64,000 nt of DNA from Andalucia godoyi (lineage: Eukaryota > Discoba > Jakobea > Jakobida > Andaluciidae), in NCBI GenBank assembly GCA_009859145.1, contig VRVR01000053.1, forward strand, positions 62,001 through 126,000, given 5' to 3'. The stretch's first letter is position 1. Each line of letters begins with the position of its first letter. Positions 55,694-64,000 of the stretch are shown one piece after another. The notes below the pieces were generated by a model. The model searched no databases and had not been told where the DNA came from. It worked only from the letters and a program-made list of their open reading frames with translations. Position numbers and translations under genes: made by a program.

Positions 55694-56917
55694 CCCGAAA
55701 GCTACCGCTCGCCTGGAATGTACACGAAACATGGCGAATCAAATTGCCGACCCTTCACATGCAGTCTTGCATCGGAACCGAAGATGGTTTTCCACTCAGA
55801 AAAAAAAAAGGAGGGGGACGGGGGAGATAGGCTCCAGTACGCCGAAGTGTTCTTCCAATAGATGTTGCGCACATCATTCCAACCTCGATCTTGACGTGTC
55901 GGAATGACGATGTGGTCGGGCGTGAATGAAAGAACAGGCGAAAGGAATAGCATTGTCTGAAATTTCTGGGTATGTGGGGGTAAGGAATGGTAAAGAGTGG
56001 ATAGCAAGTTGGAACGTTTGGTATGTGTGCAGTACGATGGATGTCAAGGCTGGCTTGCTTGGGAACGGTGCGCAATGGCCGTGGAAGCCAACGGAAAATC
56101 TGCTTCAGAATCCGATTGTCGCTGAAATCCCTGTGTCCGTTCCTCAGAAGACGGGAGAGTGTCGGTATTGCCATCGCCGTAGAGCGTCATCTTGCGATGC
56201 TCTAAAAGGATATCGACATTTCGCATGATATTGTACAGACGAAATATAAACACTTGGATTCTATCCATTGCTGTTCATGTGTCAGTTGCCCCTTCTTTTC
56301 CTGCCTGTTTCGTCCTCTTTTTTGTTCCCCCACCTCTTTATGACCGTTCTCTTGTTTTTCGAAGCAGCAAAGACATTTCATTGCTTGCCGCCGAGCTTTT
56401 TTGCTGCCATGCTTGATGCTGAAAGTGCTCGTATACGACAGAACGAGTGTTGCGCAGTCTCTCCAGCGCGTCAAGCTAGCGACTTACGGCATTTGCGGGC
56501 AGCTCTTTCAGCCTCTCTCTGTCCAGGGATGCGTCGAACTGGAGAGACGGAACACTGCTGAAGATCCCTTTTAGCAAGTCTCGCTAGGCTTGACAGGCTG
56601 AACGGGAATACTGTGCAGCGACTGGTTAAAAAAACGGTGCCGACTTGCTCTTCAACGGCGCTCTCTCCTGCAGAGGACTTCGAGTGAACTGTCAAATCAG
56701 CAAAACATGCTTCATTTAGTTTACGGAACCCCCTTTCTGGTGGTGTTTTTTCTGCACCCGGCCGATTGAAGTCGCGATTTCTGGTGCTCAGCGGGCGGGT
56801 CTTCTCTTGATCTTCGCTGGAACTGTTCAGTCATACTAATGCTTCGATGATGTATCACCTGTGCAGTCCGGTGCGCATGATTTGTTCGTCAACTCGTGCT
56901 CTTGTTGTGAGGCTTTT

Positions 56918-56955
<38 letters not shown>

Positions 56956-56996
56956 AAGACAGCATTGTTTATCGTTACTCATAGCGGCTCGCGCAC
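55694..56996. other. Intergenic region with one weak minus-strand frame
   Basis: 1.3 kb between D2HGDH and the PhoD-like gene. A 101-codon minus-strand frame (56007-55702) has some protein-like character (HIVIPTRQDRGWNDVRNIYW) but is interrupted by a run translated from an A-rich/G-rich tract, and I recognise nothing; it may be a small gene or a relic. A (GT)n repeat lies at 56925-56954. Nothing else seen. Confidence 0.4.
56925..56954. repeat. (GT)n microsatellite
   Basis: About 15 GT units ending 42 bp before the PhoD-like ATG. Confidence 0.97.
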
Positions 56997-59036
56997 ATGT
57001 CTAGAGCGTCTCCTTCTGTGAATCCACGGACGGACGGGTCACCTGCAAGCAACGGAGATGATCCGTCTTTTGCACCCCCTCCAATGCTGGAATTCAAGCT
57101 CGGTCCACTGCTCAACCTTTATGCAACTTCAGAAACGTCAGTTTGTTTCACCGTTTTAGTCGTGGCATCGGTGCCTGCGAGAGCTGCGGCAGAACAGTAC
57201 CTTTCGCAGTTCAAACTGAAATACATTTATGAGCAGTCTTACAATGCTTTGGACGTTCAAGAAGAAAGGCGACCCGACCCACTCGCGATTGGTGCCGACG
57301 TCGGAGAAGATGGCAAGATCCTGATGCAGCGAGTGGGAATATCGTCGGACTACGCTTTGCGCTTCACCATGACACTCCAGAAATTTCCTAGAACGAGTGT
57401 GGCCGTCGATCCATTGTCTGGCAGCGGACAAGTGTCCTCTCGACTGCACGAGACCTACTGGTGTCATTATGCGATCGTTTGGGGAACAACATCGTCGACC
57501 ATCCTCTTCAATGTGCCTGTTCCTTCAATAGGAACGGACCACAGAATGGCATTCTATTCCTGCAACGGGTTTCAGGTCGATCCGTTTTCGTCGCCAAGGA
57601 TGCAAGAACGCGTAGCCCAGCGGTTTTCCATTCGGTCGGAAGAACAGTGGGGCAAGTTCTGGAAATTGCATGAAAGTCGTCCTGTCCACGTGTTGTTCGG
57701 AATCGGAGATCAGCTGTATTGCGATGGCGCTCTGTCCGTTCCGGAGATCTACAAGCGGATTCTGTGCGATTCTTCCGGGCACAAGAGAAAAGGCAAAGAG
57801 CTGTATGCACTGTGGACAGCACAGCACGACGAGCAGACGCTTGCGAATGTTGGCAAACAAGTCGAAGATTTTGCGTTCAGCAATTACCGCAGGAACTGGA
57901 ACTTGTCCCAGGTCCGAAGAGTCTTTGCGTCGATTCCACAGATCAACACCATCGACGACCATGATGTCATAGATGGTTACAATTGTTATCCTCCAGAGCT
58001 CCTTGGTGCGCCGCTGTACCAACTGATCACAACCATTTTGCTAAAGCACGTGTATTTGTTCCAGCACCACGTCTTTGAATCGCCCGCAGACCCACACCAC
58101 AAGAGATACGTTGAACAGGGTACGATGAATCTCTTTTATGATTTCGGGTCAACGGCGGTGATCTGCGTCGATACCCGCACGCAGCGAAATGAGAACCGAG
58201 TGGTTGAGGAAAACTCAATGCGCGTGATAATGCGGTACTTGGATGACTATCTTGGAAACAAAGCGCTGGACGCTGCCAAGCACCCTCATACAAGCTTCAC
58301 TGGCGACAGAATGTCGACTCGGTCTGCAGGCGGAGTTGCAGAGACGTCGAACTCGGGGCACAAATTAACCACCGGAACGCATTCCGTGTGCCGCAAAATT
58401 GATCACCTCCTCATTGTTTTCCCGGTTCCTATACTGTTTCCGCGGATTCCCTCAACGATGCAGTCCTTTGCGAAGCTTGCGGGCGCGAATGTCTTTGGCC
58501 TTCCAGAACTGAAGGATGATCTTCGAGACCAGTGGCGACACAGGTGCCATCGAGAAGAAAGATGGGCCTGGCTTCGCGGTTTTCATGACCTGGGGGCCGC
58601 ACACCATGTTCGGATGTCTTTTGTTTCAGGAGATGTGCATGTCGGAGGCCGAGGGTACATCTACAACGCCCGTGACAAGAAGACAGAGGGGTCTCCGTGG
58701 TTCATGAATCAGATAATAACATCTGCCATGGTGAACGAATGTCCTCCACATGGCGCTCGCATGGCGCTGACCATGCTGTCCCTCTTTCGCGAACACGTGT
58801 TCCGCTCTGGAAAGGATCGCATTCTTTCTCGAATGGAGCCGTGGTTCAAGAGACCGCTAGACAAACCGCTGCGACTGATCCGAAAGAAATTCCTCATTCG
58901 TCGTCGCAATTTTGCTGTTTTGCAAGAGTCCGCGGGACGATCGCTCGATGTAGCCTTGTATGCGGGATGTTCCATTTCCCGGAAGCACCCCACAGGTCTC
59001 AAAGAGTATGGGTATTTCATCGACCCTCTTATGTGA
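56997..59036 (+). CDS. PhoD-like metallophosphatase
   Basis: 679 residues. PhoD-type phosphodiesterase/alkaline phosphatase core. VLFGIGDQLYCDG (about 229-241) supplies the first metal Asp. INTIDDHDVIDGYN (about 316-329) is the second metal/active-site block, FVSGDVHVGGRGYIY (about 541-555) holds the conserved SGDxH histidine, and VICVDTR lies between them. This is the large eukaryotic (fungal/oomycete-like) type with an N-terminal beta-rich extension of ~200 residues; no signal peptide is visible, so it is probably cytosolic. Substrate unknown. The final helices are Arg/Lys-rich (RKKFLIRRRNF) and could touch membranes. Confidence 0.85.
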   Translation: MSRASPSVNPRTDGSPASNGDDPSFAPPPMLEFKLGPLLNLYATSETSVCFTVLVVASVPARAAAEQYLSQFKLKYIYEQSYNALDVQEERRPDPLAIGADVGEDGKILMQRVGISSDYALRFTMTLQKFPRTSVAVDPLSGSGQVSSRLHETYWCHYAIVWGTTSSTILFNVPVPSIGTDHRMAFYSCNGFQVDPFSSPRMQERVAQRFSIRSEEQWGKFWKLHESRPVHVLFGIGDQLYCDGALSVPEIYKRILCDSSGHKRKGKELYALWTAQHDEQTLANVGKQVEDFAFSNYRRNWNLSQVRRVFASIPQINTIDDHDVIDGYNCYPPELLGAPLYQLITTILLKHVYLFQHHVFESPADPHHKRYVEQGTMNLFYDFGSTAVICVDTRTQRNENRVVEENSMRVIMRYLDDYLGNKALDAAKHPHTSFTGDRMSTRSAGGVAETSNSGHKLTTGTHSVCRKIDHLLIVFPVPILFPRIPSTMQSFAKLAGANVFGLPELKDDLRDQWRHRCHREERWAWLRGFHDLGAAHHVRMSFVSGDVHVGGRGYIYNARDKKTEGSPWFMNQIITSAMVNECPPHGARMALTMLSLFREHVFRSGKDRILSRMEPWFKRPLDKPLRLIRKKFLIRRRNFAVLQESAGRSLDVALYAGCSISRKHPTGLKEYGYFIDPLM

Positions 59037-59332
59037 CCCAGCATGGGTTGTCCAGTGCCCAGTCCGTAAGGCCGATTCCTACTCTTACTATTCATAAACG
59101 CTCATATCTGCCGTTGTTCCTATCGCCTTCCAGCAAGTGACCGACTGTAAAATACGTGCTTTGCCTTTTTTTTCTTCTTTCTCTTATGCAGTGGTCCGTC
59201 GACAGCCGTCGATTGCGCAGCGGTTGCTTTTTCTTCGTCCATCCCATTTTGGGGAAAACACCAAATGCCTCCGACGACGATGACGATGCTGATGTCGGTG
59301 TTGTATGCAGGTGATCCTTGTGTAGCTGGAAA

Positions 59333-59860
59333 ATGGCGCCTCGGAAAGTGAAGTGTAGTTCTTCGACAGACTCTCAGTTGCGTTCTTTTCTTTCTCCCGC
59401 GCAGTATGAAGCACTGCAATCGTCGTTGCGACCAAAAGACGCTGCTGCTTCGACATCCACGGTTCGAAGACCGCCCCCGCCATTGCGTGACTCTGCGTCC
59501 TCGAAGATTTCCGCACTGTTTGCCTCGTCGGATGCACCACGGATTCCAAAGGATAAAGTTCATCGATTTGCGTCCGGAGAGCTGGCTGTGGCATCCGAAC
59601 ATCTAGTTCGCCAGGAGGTTCATTCTCTCCGCGATTGGTTCGCTACATACGGAAAGGTTGATGATAAAAAGCAGGAGACATTTGGACAGACAGGGCAGTT
59701 GTCCACGACAAAATCGAATGCGTTCAAATCGAGCCGGCAGTCGACGTCGACGCTGAGCTCGGCATCGACCGCAAAGGATCTTGAGCAAGCTGTGCAGTCC
59801 CCGGGCTGGGGCTCTCGCAGAGCAGTATCTGTGACGCTGAGGCGTGGGCGTCTTGTATAG
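59333..59860 (+). CDS. Small basic disordered protein
   Basis: 175 residues from ATG 59333 (GAAA-ATG-GCG). Rich in Ser, Thr, Lys and Arg. It has a short helical segment (LRSFLSPAQYEALQSSLRPKD, about 18-38) and a second one near 95-115 (ASEHLVRQEVHSLRDWFATYG). Nothing recognisable; convergent with the next gene with a 145-bp AT-rich gap. Confidence 0.55.
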   Translation: MAPRKVKCSSSTDSQLRSFLSPAQYEALQSSLRPKDAAASTSTVRRPPPPLRDSASSKISALFASSDAPRIPKDKVHRFASGELAVASEHLVRQEVHSLRDWFATYGKVDDKKQETFGQTGQLSTTKSNAFKSSRQSTSTLSSASTAKDLEQAVQSPGWGSRRAVSVTLRRGRLV

Positions 59861-60005
59861 AGTGGTGACTGACAGTAATTGCTTTTTTAAATTTCATTTT
59901 AAATAATAATAATAAAAAAGGATTAGTTATTATCGCAATTTTTTAATTTTAATTAATTTTTGGAGCCAAAGTAAAGCATTACGTCGGAGAAGGACAAAGA
60001 TGCCG

Positions 60006-62453
60006 TTACTGTTGGGCACAAACACGAGCACGTACCACGGCAGCAACCCACTCCATGGGGATGGTCTCTGCAGATCTCGTTGCACACTCTTCGATCAGGA
60101 GTTGGTGATCCGAAGTACGCGGCCCAGAAGTCTGCGGCAGATCGCGGATCATGGCAACTACCCAGACAAGACCAATGAACCGAACTACGCTTTGATCGGC
60201 TGTGTTGACGCGGTACAGCACTCGGTCCACCTCCCCCTTCAATTCGTTTCCGTATGAATAGGCCTGGGAAGCAGACTGAAAAGGAAGCCAATCGACAACT
60301 GCAGCAATGTCGCGGGAATTCGCAACATAATCCACAATGGAAACAAGCATTCCCAAAGAAGAGTACGCCATCGCATTTGTCACACCAGGCTTCGCAGGGG
60401 AAGCGAGACTATTCGAGCTCTCATGTGACAGACTTCCAAAGAACCGCACAACTGTTGCAGCCAGAGGAGAAAGCGAAGAAAACGAAAAGTCTCGCGCAGC
60501 ATTTGAAAACGAAACGTGTGCCGCAGCAAGGACGACGTTGGCCGCCCGAGAGAGAACCCATTCCGCCATCATAGACAAAATCGTCTCACTCTCCATCCAC
60601 ACACCCGCAGACAGCGCGAGCTCGCAAGCAGCAGCCAGAACCCCAAAACCTTCGTCCCCGAGCGCAGACGCCGGAAATGATGTAGAAGACGATGCAAGAA
60701 GTGCTCGCGTGCTTTGGGCCACGGCCTCACGCAAATCTCCAATCTCAACCCATTTTGACACCATCCCCACTCGCTGCCTCACAACATTGATACCGGCACT
60801 CGTTGCGGAAACAACAAATCCCTGAGAGAGAGATTTGACGCGATCCGCGCGATCGGCAATGCACGAAGAATACAGAAGCGCAGCATCATCTCCCAGACGA
60901 GAAGAGATGGAATGCAGAAGAGCCGACTCTGCATCCAGCAATCCTGCTAACATCAATGCATGAACGAGTTCAGTGCGAAACGGAAGGCAGCGTGCAACGA
61001 GCTCTCGGAAACGCTGCTGGATCAGCGAGAAATCTGCAGACGACAGGACAAGCCGGGCATATGTCAACGGATGTGCGGTGTCAACTGGGAGAGATGAGAC
61101 ATGACTGACCCATTCTGCGTGAGACAAGGACCGGGTGTGAACCGCCATGTATTCTTCCAACGAACTCCAATCCCAATCTTGCGAAGCTCCAGGCTTTGAT
61201 CCGTAAAACACAGAGGAAATCTCCGACACGGAATTATGCAGTCTGGATCTCAACATGATGCACGCAAGCGCACCTGGAACACATCCAACTTTCCTCGGCA
61301 TTGCTGTTCTCGACAACCTCTTTGCTGATTCCAACAGCATCGAATCCTTGGAATTTCCGTCAACAGATCGTTGGGTCATCGCATTCATGATTGCTGCAAG
61401 GTCTGCATCAGGGCATCTGGAGACAAAAGCTCTTGCATCTTCGTCGCGGCCGCGGACGAGCAGTTGGAAAACATGAATAAGAGCGTCTCCAGAATCTGCA
61501 AAGACAGGTGCCGCGGAAGTGGTGTCCAAAAGAGTAGCAACGTGCTTGAACAGTACGTCCATGACTGTGTCTGGATTTGCAGAGGCCGTCGCAGAAGGAT
61601 ATCTGATGTGTTCAGCAACAAGAGCTGCAATTTGGAATAGCTCTTGCGCATGTGCTGTTCGACCTGGTGTATCCTCCACAACCTGTTTTGCGGTCTGAGT
61701 AAGGACTTTCGCACATTCAATTCGCATTCCCGGAGACGCACTCGCAGAGGTCAACGTTGTGAGCGAGTGCGTATTGCCAAACGAAGCAAGAGCTCTTGCA
61801 TACGCCAGAGCTCTCGAGTCTGGAGCAGACTGCAGAACAGGCCCAAATCCACTGTCCTGGCTGGAAGATGCCGGGGTTCCTGAGATCCTGTTGGCTATCG
61901 GAGATCGAATGGCTTGGGCAAATCCATTCTGTTCAGCCTGTTGAGGAGCAGGGTGAGAAAGTGATACGGACGGTTGGCCAAATCTTGTCATCTCCATCAG
62001 AATCTGATTTCTGTTCTTGAACAAATCGTCTTCCATTCTCGTGGCGAGTTCTTTGGAGATGAGCGATGAAACATATGCACGCTGGGCGGACATGACCTCT
62101 TGCGCCATTGATTTCCGATGATGTTCCAGCATGGTGTCTAAATCCTCGAAAAAGAGAGGTTCCGAAGTGCCCCCTCTCGGCCCAACAGGCGCCAGACGGT
62201 CATCCTGCTCAACATCAATGCCGGAGCCAGCCTCACCACCACCACCTCCAGAAAGATCCTTACGAGCTTGGAGTCCTGTACCGGCATACGAATACAACGA
62301 GTGTGCAAGATGAGAAGGATTGAATGCATTGGCCGCCAGTAAAATGGATCCTTCGTGCGACTGCGAGTAGTCTGTCACAGCAGCCGATGCATGGGGTAGT
62401 CGCTTAGCACGAGATGCTAGCTGCGAGAGCGAGTGTGGAGGAGGAACAAACAT
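60006..62453 (-). CDS. Probable Nup93/Nic96-family nucleoporin
   Basis: 815 residues from the ATG at 62453; the open frame upstream includes a (CAACCAG)n-like repeat and looks like 5' UTR. The N-terminus is low-complexity with Gly/Ser. A coiled-coil-like helix follows (about 100-155, HHRKSMAQEVMSAQRAYVSS). The remaining ~550 residues are an all-helical solenoid with a pattern like Nup93/Nic96: a HPLTYARLVLSSADFSLIQQ helix pair resembles the 'P..Y..vL..tgqFe.A' step of that family. Nup93 is a scaffold of the nuclear pore inner ring. The assignment rests on pattern and length (Nup93 is about 820), not on a strong motif. Confidence 0.55.
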   Translation of the reverse strand: MFVPPPHSLSQLASRAKRLPHASAAVTDYSQSHEGSILLAANAFNPSHLAHSLYSYAGTGLQARKDLSGGGGGEAGSGIDVEQDDRLAPVGPRGGTSEPLFFEDLDTMLEHHRKSMAQEVMSAQRAYVSSLISKELATRMEDDLFKNRNQILMEMTRFGQPSVSLSHPAPQQAEQNGFAQAIRSPIANRISGTPASSSQDSGFGPVLQSAPDSRALAYARALASFGNTHSLTTLTSASASPGMRIECAKVLTQTAKQVVEDTPGRTAHAQELFQIAALVAEHIRYPSATASANPDTVMDVLFKHVATLLDTTSAAPVFADSGDALIHVFQLLVRGRDEDARAFVSRCPDADLAAIMNAMTQRSVDGNSKDSMLLESAKRLSRTAMPRKVGCVPGALACIMLRSRLHNSVSEISSVFYGSKPGASQDWDWSSLEEYMAVHTRSLSHAEWVSHVSSLPVDTAHPLTYARLVLSSADFSLIQQRFRELVARCLPFRTELVHALMLAGLLDAESALLHSISSRLGDDAALLYSSCIADRADRVKSLSQGFVVSATSAGINVVRQRVGMVSKWVEIGDLREAVAQSTRALLASSSTSFPASALGDEGFGVLAAACELALSAGVWMESETILSMMAEWVLSRAANVVLAAAHVSFSNAARDFSFSSLSPLAATVVRFFGSLSHESSNSLASPAKPGVTNAMAYSSLGMLVSIVDYVANSRDIAAVVDWLPFQSASQAYSYGNELKGEVDRVLYRVNTADQSVVRFIGLVWVVAMIRDLPQTSGPRTSDHQLLIEECATRSAETIPMEWVAAVVRARVCAQQ

Positions 62454-62732
62454 CTGCAGCCAGCAACCAGCAACCAACAACCAACAACCAAAAATAAAGT
62501 CTAAAACAAAAACAAAAGGAAACACGCTTCGTATCCAATGTTCCGCAGCCCTCGAGGTCCCAAAGCAGTGCGACAGTGTTGCCTCAAGTGAGACCAAAAT
62601 GCAGAGGCTGCATTGAGATGGGCGATTCTCCTTTCTATCCACACTCCATTTTCGTCCTTATGAACGCACGTCTTTTTGCTACAATTGTTTTCGTTTCTCA
62701 TAGTATTTTATCGTGTTTGTGCATTTAGAGAC

Positions 62733-64000
62733 ATGAACGGGGTTGCATCATCATCATCATTGTCGTCATCGTCATCGTCGTCAGTGAGCGCGGGTCGAAC
62801 TCTCGTTGCGTCTCTTCCAGTCACGGTGCATGATGCGAACTCGTCTTCGCAGCTGCTTCTTGTCCAGTCTCTGCTGCGTCCTCCAACACGGCCGTATGAT
62901 CTGACACGAGTTCGCAGAGTGGCGCTTAAGCCTCGACATGGGCGCATTGAACTGGAAATTGCACACGACCCAGAATCGAATACAATGGATGTCAGCGCGG
63001 GGTTTGCAGACTCGTTCCGCCTCGCAGGCTCCTTCTCTGCTCCGTTTTCCAATCCGTATGCGTCGTCTTCCATCAACTTACCTTCTTCCCATGCTCCGGT
63101 ATCGAGCGTGCCATGCATGCTGGCAGTTGGAGTTGTTCGGCAAGGGAATTTGCACATGGTTCCTGTTTCGGCCATTGCGCAATTGAAGCCATCATTCAAG
63201 AATCTCCCAGTTCACGCAGGCGCAGAATATGGAGTTGTGGTGCGCGATACTACCGAAGATGATCTTGCAATGGATGATGCAGACGATGTCGACGAAGATG
63301 ACCAAATGACAATGCTGAATCAATCAGCTTCTGGCGCGGGCGATGAGGGTGTGCCGGTGGTGGTTACTGTGCAAAAGCGAGAAACGGAGAGGCAGCAGGC
63401 CGCTCGACAACGATCTTGGGCGTACATGGCTGAGAGAGAAGCAGCGGAAAGATGGGTCGACTGTTCGTTGTCAAGGTCTCCAGTGTTTCCCTTGGAAGAT
63501 GTCGTTGCATCGGAGGATGTATCAATGGAAGATGCACAAGGAGCCTCTTCCTCAAATGGTCTTCGTAGACCGAGTTCTGTGTCTTCCTCAAATTTACGCA
63601 CAATGCTGCTACTGTCAAGTCCTTCGGATGCCCTGCCCTCTGTTGAATCTGTATTGCGACAGTCGTACTGTTGCGCGCTTCCTCAACTGGTTTCTTCGCT
63701 GCGATTGAACGTCCCTGCTAGCGGTGGTGCAGCGATTTCGCTGGATATGTTGCCAACGAACATCAGAACCCAGTTGGACAGAGTTGCAGTGTACTCACGA
63801 GGACTCTGGTTTTTGAGGTCGGACATGTTGTTTGAAAAGGATTCCCGGCGCGAACTCTCTCGAGACCTCATTCTCGGCTGTTTGCATCACGATCATCCTG
63901 GCCAGGCCCCGCCAACCTCCATTGCGAGCAATGTACCCCTTTCCGCTCTCTCCGCGAAAATTAATTCGGATTATTGGATTGGGATTCGGGCCGTTGATGA
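62733..64000 (+). CDS. POLR3E: RNA polymerase III subunit RPC5, 3' end outside window
   Basis: 422 codons from ATG 62733, open to the window edge. Features match RPC5/Sin-type POLR3E: SLLRPPTRPYDLTRVRRVAL, then a KPRHGRIELEIAHD strand pair. RQGNLHMVPVSAIAQLKPSF is nearly diagnostic (animal: RQGELHLTPLHGILQLRPSF). A later VTVQKRETERQQAARQRSWA block and a winged-helix-like VYSRGLWFLRSDMLFEKDSR correspond to the same order in animal RPC5. RPC5 pairs with RPC4 on the polymerase in initiation and termination of tRNA and 5S transcription. It is divergent from the Nup93-like gene, 279 bp between ATGs. Confidence 0.9.
   Translation, partial: MNGVASSSSLSSSSSSSVSAGRTLVASLPVTVHDANSSSQLLLVQSLLRPPTRPYDLTRVRRVALKPRHGRIELEIAHDPESNTMDVSAGFADSFRLAGSFSAPFSNPYASSSINLPSSHAPVSSVPCMLAVGVVRQGNLHMVPVSAIAQLKPSFKNLPVHAGAEYGVVVRDTTEDDLAMDDADDVDEDDQMTMLNQSASGAGDEGVPVVVTVQKRETERQQAARQRSWAYMAEREAAERWVDCSLSRSPVFPLEDVVASEDVSMEDAQGASSSNGLRRPSSVSSSNLRTMLLLSSPSDALPSVESVLRQSYCCALPQLVSSLRLNVPASGGAAISLDMLPTNIRTQLDRVAVYSRGLWFLRSDMLFEKDSRRELSRDLILGCLHHDHPGQAPPTSIASNVPLSALSAKINSDYWIGIRAVD

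Noticed and set aside
1-64000. CRISPR arrays, rRNA genes, LTR elements or bacterial contamination
   Set aside because: No spaced direct repeats, no rRNA motifs and no paired LTRs or reverse-transcriptase motifs were seen, and gene content is eukaryotic throughout.

Overview
This window is nuclear DNA from a gene-dense, intron-poor eukaryote. Long uninterrupted reading frames lie on both strands and encode eukaryote-specific proteins: UDP-glucose:glycoprotein glucosyltransferase, a tomosyn/Sro7-type protein with an R-SNARE tail, the Pol III subunit RPC5, and a nucleoporin of probable Nup93/Nic96 type. There is also a eukaryotic tRNA-Lys. A clear CCDC39/FAP59 gene, the axonemal 96-nm ruler protein, says the organism builds or recently built motile cilia. 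Only one intron is well supported, a frame-preserving one in the UGGT gene, and a second is possible in the D-2-hydroxyglutarate dehydrogenase gene. I cannot name the lineage. Genes on both strands without strand-coherent clusters argue against kinetoplastids, and the cilium gene argues against red algae.

Layout. 1-17 kb: an AAA+ ATPase (-), tRNA-Lys(CTT) (-), lysyl-tRNA synthetase (+), UGGT (-), an unknown coiled-coil protein (+), a tomosyn-like protein (+) and an unknown protein (-). 17-18 kb: a spacer with a cluster of small hairpins. 18-34.3 kb: one intronless 16.4-kb frame for a secreted, membrane-anchored protein of about 5,465 residues, built from about 39 tandem repeats of roughly 120 residues with an acidic DPDxxDxxxSxGD signature. 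Its second half is organised as four-unit super-repeats, and two units were recently copied without any mismatch I can see (735 bp). 34.3-39.3 kb: a gene-poor stretch containing a decayed Fanzor/TnpB-like nuclease gene (-) with a hairpin at its 3' end. 39.3-64 kb: dense ordinary genes: a PH-domain protein, an unknown protein, CCDC39, a TLC-domain membrane protein, a basic nuclear-looking protein, a family-16 methyltransferase, a small one-pass membrane protein, D-2-hydroxyglutarate dehydrogenase, a PhoD-like phosphatase, a small basic protein, the Nup93-like protein and the 5' part of POLR3E.

No operon logic applies. Convergent neighbours are packed very tightly, with two pairs separated by exactly 5 bp, and divergent pairs share short promoters. 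The two most notable items are the Fanzor relic with its candidate guide-RNA hairpin and the giant repeat protein with signs of recent internal gene conversion.
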